From DASRLE01 sp963825315 (lineage in GTDB: Bacteria > Verrucomicrobiota > Verrucomicrobiia > Limisphaerales > Palsa-1400), in the NCBI GenBank assembly GCA_963825315.1, contig CAWGST010000001.1, forward strand, positions 2,294,001-2,358,000: DNA of 64,000 bases. The letters run 5' to 3'. Position 1 is the stretch's first letter; the number at the start of each line of letters is the position of its first letter. Under the pieces are notes generated by a model. It saw only the letters and a program-made list of their open reading frames with translations. It ran no database searches and was not told the origin of the DNA. Below, piece by piece: positions 59,759 to 64,000 of this stretch. A program made the translations under genes and the position numbers.

Positions 59759-60232
59759 ATGTCCCGACGTCGTCAAGCATCGAAGAGGCCGCTGTTGGAA
59801 GACAGCAAGTACCACAGCACACTGGTGTCGCGCCTGGTCAACACCGTCATGGTCGGCGGCAAGAAAAACACGGCGCAACGGATTGTTTATGGCGCGTTCG
59901 ACCAGATTGCGGCCAAGAATCCGAGCACCAATCCGCTGGAGATTTTGCAGCGGGCGGTGGATAACGCCAAACCGCGCCTGGAAGTCAAACCGCGCCGGGT
60001 GGGCGGAGCGACCTACCAGGTCCCGGTGGAAGTGCCGTCGGACCGGCAATTCTCGCTGGCCATGCGCTGGCTGGTGGATTTGGCCGATGCCCGGAAAGGC
60101 ATCGCCATGCGGGAAGCGCTGGCGTTGGAAATCATGGACGCCTATCAAGGCCAGGGCAACGCCATCCGCAAACGAGATGAGGTGCATAAGATGGCGCAGG
60201 CCAACAAGGCCTTCGCGCATTTTCGTTGGTAA
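59759..60232 (+). CDS. rpsG: 30S ribosomal protein uS7
   Basis: A 157-residue uS7, the normal length. It reads SRRRQASKRPLLEDSKYHS at the start and has LVSRLVNTVMVGGKKNTAQRIVYGAF and RVGGATYQVPVEVPSDRQFSLAMRWL (in parts), the typical helices that assemble the small-subunit head. It follows rpsL by eight bases and is separated from fusA by 66 bases that contain a hairpin. Confidence 0.96.
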   Translation: MSRRRQASKRPLLEDSKYHSTLVSRLVNTVMVGGKKNTAQRIVYGAFDQIAAKNPSTNPLEILQRAVDNAKPRLEVKPRRVGGATYQVPVEVPSDRQFSLAMRWLVDLADARKGIAMREALALEIMDAYQGQGNAIRKRDEVHKMAQANKAFAHFRW

Positions 60233-60252
60233 TCAGTCAGGCAAAGAACAAC

Positions 60253-60285
60253 GCCCCGAAGGCTTGAGCAAATCGGGGCATTTTT
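60253..60285 (+). terminator. Terminator-like hairpin between rpsG and fusA
   Basis: GCCCCGA (60253-60259) pairs with TCGGGGC (60273-60279), then ATTTTTA follows. A seven-base stem with a short T run inside a ribosomal operon should reduce, not abolish, transcription into fusA, or it may serve as an attenuator. Confidence 0.6.
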
Positions 60286-60298
60286 ATGGTTAAATCAG

Positions 60299-62494
60299 AT
60301 GGTTGAAGCAACTGAAGCAATTTTGGAAAAAAAGCCGGTGAATTCGCCCAAACGGCAATTCACCATGGAACGGACGCGCAATATCGGCATTGCCGCGCAT
60401 ATTGATGCGGGCAAAACCACGACGACCGAGCGCATTCTCTTTTATACCGGCTTGATCCACAGGATCGGCGACGTGGATGACGGCAACACCGTGACCGATT
60501 GGATGGAGCAGGAGCGCGAACGCGGCATCACCATCACCTCGGCCGCCGTGACTTGTTTGTGGACGCAGAAGAAGGAGGAGGGCTTGCAGAAGCTTTTCGC
60601 CGGAAGCGGCCATCGCATCAATATTATTGATACGCCGGGACACGTTGATTTTACCGCCGAAGTGGAGCGTTCCATGCGGGTGCTGGACGGCGCGGTCGCG
60701 GTCTTCTGCGGGGTGGCGGGGGTGCAGCCGCAATCCGAAACGGTCTGGCGCCAGGCCACCAAATACAACGTCCCGCGCATCGCCTTCGTCAACAAGATGG
60801 ACCGCACGGGGGCGAATTTTGAAAACGCCCTGGACGACATGCGCAAAAAACTCGGCGCCAACGCCCATGCCATTTACCTGCCCCTGGGGGCGGAGGAGAA
60901 TTTCGAAGGCGTCATCGACGTCGTCAATCAAAAGGCCATCACCTGGGGCAGGGGCGAGGTGGTCAAGGAAGGCTTGAGTTATGTGGTGACGGAAATCCCG
61001 GATGAACTCAAGGAAAAGGCCCGGCAGGCGTTGCGCGATTTGATCGCCGCGGTTTCGGACAAGGACGACGAGATTGCGCACCTGGTCATCGAAGACAAGC
61101 CGATTGCCCCGCTGGCGCTCAAAGCGGCCATCCGCCGGTTGACCTGCAAGATCGAATTGATTCCGGTCCTGTGCGGATCGGCCTTCAAAAAGAAGGCCGT
61201 GCAAACGCTGATTGACGCGGTGGTGGATTATCTGCCCAGCCCGCTGGACGTTCCGCCGGCCGAAGGCATCGAACCCGGCACCGACAACACGGTGACGGTC
61301 GAGCCGGATGACAATAATAAATTTTGCTCGCTCGCCTTCAAGCTGTGGACGGATGTCTATGCCGGGAAACTGGTGTTTTTCCGCGTGTACAGCGGCCGTC
61401 TCAAAAAAGGCGACATCATTTACAATCCGCGCACGCGCCGGCGCGAACGGGTCAGCCGCCTGATGGTCATTCAAGGCAGCGAACGCAAGGACGTGGATCA
61501 GGTGTTTTCGGGCGATATTGCGGCCCTGGTCGGGCTGCGCAACATCACCACGGGCGACACGTTGTGCGACGAGGAGTACGAGGTGATGCTCGAGCCGCCC
61601 ACTTTCCCCGAGCCGGTCATCAGCATGGCGGTCGAGCCGAAAACGAAGGCGGACCGCGAGAAATTGGGCGAAGGCTTGCAGCGCCTGGCGGAAGAAGACC
61701 CCACCTTCCGGTGCTTTACCAACGAGGACACCGGCCAGCTTATCATTGCGGGCATGGGCGAACTCCATCTGGAAATCATCGTGGACCGCCTCAAACGCGA
61801 ATTTAAAGTCGATGCCAGCACCGGCGCGCCGCAGATCGCCTATCGTGAAACGATCCTCGGCAAGGCCGAGGGCGAAGGCAAATTCATCCGTCAATCCGGC
61901 GGTCGCGGCCAATACGGGCACGCCTGCATCAAGGTCGAGCCAAACGGAAAGGGCAAAGGCAACGAGATTCTCAACAAGATCGTCGGCGGCGCCATTCCCC
62001 GGGAATACATTCCTGCGGTCATTGACGGCATCGAGGAAGCCTGCAAGGGGGGCGTCTATGCCGGCTATCAGGTCATTGATGTCAAAGTGGAAATTGTCGA
62101 TGGCACGTTCCATGAAGTGGATTCGAACGAATTGGCCTTCCGCATGGCGGGCATTTTCGCGATGAAAGACGCTTTCAAGAAAGCGCATCCGATATTGCTG
62201 GAGCCGATCATGAAAGTGGAGGTGACGACGCCGGACGAGTATCAGGGCGATTTGCTGGGGGACATCAACCGCCGGCGCGGCAGAATAATAAGCATTGACG
62301 CCAAGAACGGACAGACCATACTGAACGCGAACGTTCCGCTGGCCGAGATGTTCGGTTATGCCACGGCGATCCGGTCTCTCTCGAAGGGCCGCGCTTCCTA
62401 TTCCATGGAACCGTTGACATTCGAGCAGGTGCCGTCCAGTATTCTGAACGTTATTATGGAAGCGGCCGGCAAGAAACCGGCGGCTCGAAGTTAG
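60299..62494 (+). CDS. fusA: Elongation factor G
   Basis: A 731-residue translational GTPase. G motifs: IGIAAHIDAGKTTTTERIL (P loop), ERGITITSA (switch I), DTPGHVDFT (G3), and NKMDRTG (G4). An N-terminal stretch of about 25 residues (MVEATEAILEKKPVNSPKRQ) precedes the usual beginning, giving a somewhat long protein. Domains II-V are complete (DEEYEVMLEPPTFPEPVISMAVEPKTKADREKL in part; RGQYGHACIKV). It moves mRNA and tRNAs on the ribosome. It follows rpsG, as in the str operon. Confidence 0.96.
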   Translation: MVEATEAILEKKPVNSPKRQFTMERTRNIGIAAHIDAGKTTTTERILFYTGLIHRIGDVDDGNTVTDWMEQERERGITITSAAVTCLWTQKKEEGLQKLFAGSGHRINIIDTPGHVDFTAEVERSMRVLDGAVAVFCGVAGVQPQSETVWRQATKYNVPRIAFVNKMDRTGANFENALDDMRKKLGANAHAIYLPLGAEENFEGVIDVVNQKAITWGRGEVVKEGLSYVVTEIPDELKEKARQALRDLIAAVSDKDDEIAHLVIEDKPIAPLALKAAIRRLTCKIELIPVLCGSAFKKKAVQTLIDAVVDYLPSPLDVPPAEGIEPGTDNTVTVEPDDNNKFCSLAFKLWTDVYAGKLVFFRVYSGRLKKGDIIYNPRTRRRERVSRLMVIQGSERKDVDQVFSGDIAALVGLRNITTGDTLCDEEYEVMLEPPTFPEPVISMAVEPKTKADREKLGEGLQRLAEEDPTFRCFTNEDTGQLIIAGMGELHLEIIVDRLKREFKVDASTGAPQIAYRETILGKAEGEGKFIRQSGGRGQYGHACIKVEPNGKGKGNEILNKIVGGAIPREYIPAVIDGIEEACKGGVYAGYQVIDVKVEIVDGTFHEVDSNELAFRMAGIFAMKDAFKKAHPILLEPIMKVEVTTPDEYQGDLLGDINRRRGRIISIDAKNGQTILNANVPLAEMFGYATAIRSLSKGRASYSMEPLTFEQVPSSILNVIMEAAGKKPAARS

Positions 62495-62534
62495 GCTGGA
62501 AGTTGATTTGTTAAACTGTTAAATTGTTCTTTTT

Positions 62535-62843
62535 ATGGCGGGACAACGCATTCGCATCAGATTGAAGGCCTATGACCACCGGGTCATTGACCAGTCGGCC
62601 CACGAAATTGTGGAGACGGTCAAACGCACCGGCGCCCGGGTGGCGGGGCCGATTCCACTTCCCACGCGCATCGAACGCTTCACCGTGTTGCGTTCGCCGC
62701 ACTCCGACAAGAAGTCGCAGGAAACATTCGAACAACGCACCCACAAACGCCTGCTCGACATCATCGAGCCGACCGCCAAGACGGTGGACGAACTCAAGAA
62801 ATTGAATCTTCCGGCGGGCGTGGACATCACCATCAAGATTTGA
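62535..62843 (+). CDS. rpsJ: 30S ribosomal protein uS10
   Basis: A 102-residue uS10 of normal length. It starts MAGQRIRIRLKAYDHRVIDQ and has PIPLPTRIERFTVLRSPHSDKKSQETFE (in part) and the closing TVDELKKLNLPAGVDITIKI. It lies 40 bases after fusA (tuf is absent) and 3 bases ahead of rplC, so it begins the S10-type cluster. It also acts as NusE in transcription antitermination. Confidence 0.96.
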   Translation: MAGQRIRIRLKAYDHRVIDQSAHEIVETVKRTGARVAGPIPLPTRIERFTVLRSPHSDKKSQETFEQRTHKRLLDIIEPTAKTVDELKKLNLPAGVDITIKI

Positions 62844-62846
62844 CTT

Positions 62847-63635
62847 ATGCTCGGACTTCTAGGAAAAAAGCTGGGGCAGACCAGCGTCTATAACGCCCAG
62901 GGTGTCATGGTGCCCGTGACCATTGTCCTGGCCGGCCCCAATCGTGTTCTACAGACCAAAACGCAGGCGTCCGACGGCTATAACGCGGTGCAACTGGGCT
63001 TTGACGACCAGAAGGAACATCGCGTGACCAAGGGATTGCTGGGCCATTTCAAAAAATACGGCGCCACACCGACCAAACGCGTCCGCGAATTTCGTGATTT
63101 CACCCTGCCGGTCAAGCCGGGCGACGTCATCGGCGCGAATATTTTCGCGCAGGGGGATTTTGTCGATGCCATTGGCATCACCAAAGGGCGCGGGTTCGAA
63201 GGGGTGATGAAACGGCACGGGTTTCGGGGCGGCGACGCCTCGCACGGCGCCAAGGGTTTCCGGCGGCGTTCCGGGGCCATCGGGCAGCGCTTGTTTCCCG
63301 GCACCGTCATGCGCGGCATGAAGATGCCCGGCCACATGGGCCAGGTGCGCCGCACCGCCCAAAATCTGCAAATCATCCAGGTGCGCGAGGCGGATAATTT
63401 ATTGTTGATCAAAGGAGCCATTCCCGGTTCCAACAACGATTACGTCATCATTCGCGAGGCAAAGAAACTGCCCAAAGGTTCCGAGCGGGCCAAACGAAGA
63501 CTCGCCAGCCGGACGGCCGCGACCGAAGCGCCCGCTCCCCGGACAAAAGGGGCCGCCGCTGCCGCCAAACCCGCCGCCGCTGCCGCCGCCAAACCCGCCC
63601 CCGCCCCCGCCAAAGCGGAAGCCGGGAAACAATAA
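62847..63635 (+). CDS. rplC: 50S ribosomal protein uL3
   Basis: A 262-residue uL3, about 50 longer than usual. It starts MLGLLGKKLGQTSVYNAQGVMVPVTIVLAGPNRV (in part) and has the conserved central loop GFRGGDASHGAKGFRRRSGAIGQRLFPGTVMRGMKMPGHMG (in parts) reaching the peptidyl-transferase centre. The last 45 residues are Ala/Pro/Lys-rich (AAAAAKPAAAAAAKPAPAPAK). It follows rpsJ by three bases and precedes rplD by three. Confidence 0.96.
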   Translation: MLGLLGKKLGQTSVYNAQGVMVPVTIVLAGPNRVLQTKTQASDGYNAVQLGFDDQKEHRVTKGLLGHFKKYGATPTKRVREFRDFTLPVKPGDVIGANIFAQGDFVDAIGITKGRGFEGVMKRHGFRGGDASHGAKGFRRRSGAIGQRLFPGTVMRGMKMPGHMGQVRRTAQNLQIIQVREADNLLLIKGAIPGSNNDYVIIREAKKLPKGSERAKRRLASRTAATEAPAPRTKGAAAAAKPAAAAAAKPAPAPAKAEAGKQ

Positions 63636-63638
63636 TTT

Positions 63639-64000
63639 ATGAAGCTGACGGTCAAAGACATCACAGGCAAGGACCAGGGGGAACTGGAAGTGAAATTTCC
63701 GCTGATCGAAAACGGCATGGGCACCGAAGCCGTGCAACAGACGGTGGTGGCCTACCGGGCCGCGCAGCGCATGGGGACAGCCTGCACCAAAAACGTCGGC
63801 GAAGTGTCCGGCACCAACAAGAAGCCCTGGCGTCAAAAGGGCACCGGGCGTGCCCGGGCCGGTTCTTTTCAATCGCCTTTGTGGCGCGGAGGCGGCGTTG
63901 TTTTTGGCCCCAAGCCGCGCGATTTCACCAAGAAGATCAGCCGCGCCATCCGCCAACTGGCCTTGCGCAAGGCCCTGAGCGAACGCCTCAAAGCCGGCGA
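63639..64000 (+). CDS. rplD: 50S ribosomal protein uL4, partial
   Basis: About 120 residues are visible before the window ends. It starts MKLTVKDITGKDQGELEVKF and has the conserved KKPWRQKGTGRARAGSFQSPLWRGGGVVFGP loop (given in part), which lines the peptide exit tunnel. The order rpsJ-rplC-rplD fits the S10 operon. The C-terminal half lies beyond the window. Confidence 0.95.
   Translation, partial: MKLTVKDITGKDQGELEVKFPLIENGMGTEAVQQTVVAYRAAQRMGTACTKNVGEVSGTNKKPWRQKGTGRARAGSFQSPLWRGGGVVFGPKPRDFTKKISRAIRQLALRKALSERLKAG

Noticed and set aside
60290..62188. 632-codon minus-strand frame opposite fusA
   Set aside because: EF-G on the plus strand is complete; the antisense frame has no family resemblance.

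Overview
The window is GC-rich, gene-dense bacterial chromosome. A verrucomicrobial host (Pedosphaera/Limisphaera-like) is the best inference. The reasons are a PEP-CTERM surface protein, ribosomal proteins with long low-complexity tails, a bacterial microcompartment of the aldolase type, and intergenic spacers full of short dispersed and word-like repeats. No rRNA, tRNA or CRISPR array was found by eye, so the taxonomy stays an inference.

Layout. 1-2940 (minus): a small zinc-ribbon protein and two membrane subunits of a group-4 hydrogenase/Hyf-like complex (hyfB, and hyfC cut by the window edge). 3064-4789: a NarL-type two-component system. 4881-10522: a CzcCBA heavy-metal efflux operon, with a one-base frameshift in czcB. 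10848-16714 (minus): a Type III restriction-modification system, mod-fic-res, with a self-inhibited Fic AMPylase between the two subunits. 17156-21171 (minus): a housekeeping run prs-rplY-pth-rpsF-ssb-rplI; rplY has a frameshifted repetitive tail. 22338-25136: a trans-aconitate methyltransferase gene cut in two by an IS1634-like element that can be excised on paper to the base. 25151-34983: receiver-domain remnants and an MdtABC-TolC-like multidrug pump.

35084-40373 (minus) is the most notable locus: a compact bacterial microcompartment operon. It encodes an RpiB-DeoC fusion with an internal encapsulation-type helix, two different trimeric shell proteins, one hexameric shell protein, three pentameric vertex proteins and a CoA-acylating aldehyde dehydrogenase. 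It fits the sugar-phosphate-utilising (SPU) class. DeoC should split 2-deoxyribose 5-phosphate into acetaldehyde and glyceraldehyde 3-phosphate, and the dehydrogenase should turn the trapped acetaldehyde into acetyl-CoA. The RpiB half lacks the usual catalytic cysteine, and no phosphotransacylase, alcohol dehydrogenase or regulator lies beside the operon. A sigma70-type promoter overlapped by a perfect palindrome precedes it, and a divergent small gene appears to be leaderless.

40546-52609: mixed genes (M50-like membrane protease, an IS630 element plus a solo IS end, a TMTC-like membrane protein, ptsN, argS, a double-HMA periplasmic protein, a Sel1-repeat lipoprotein, a TAXI-type binding protein, an orphan nuoA). 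52919-57475: a hybrid histidine kinase and a MoxR/DUF58 pair with a small protein between them. 58202-58900: a PEP-CTERM protein. 59316-64000: the str/S10 ribosomal region (rpsL, rpsG, fusA, rpsJ, rplC, rplD partial), with a promoter before rpsL and a terminator-like hairpin between rpsG and fusA.
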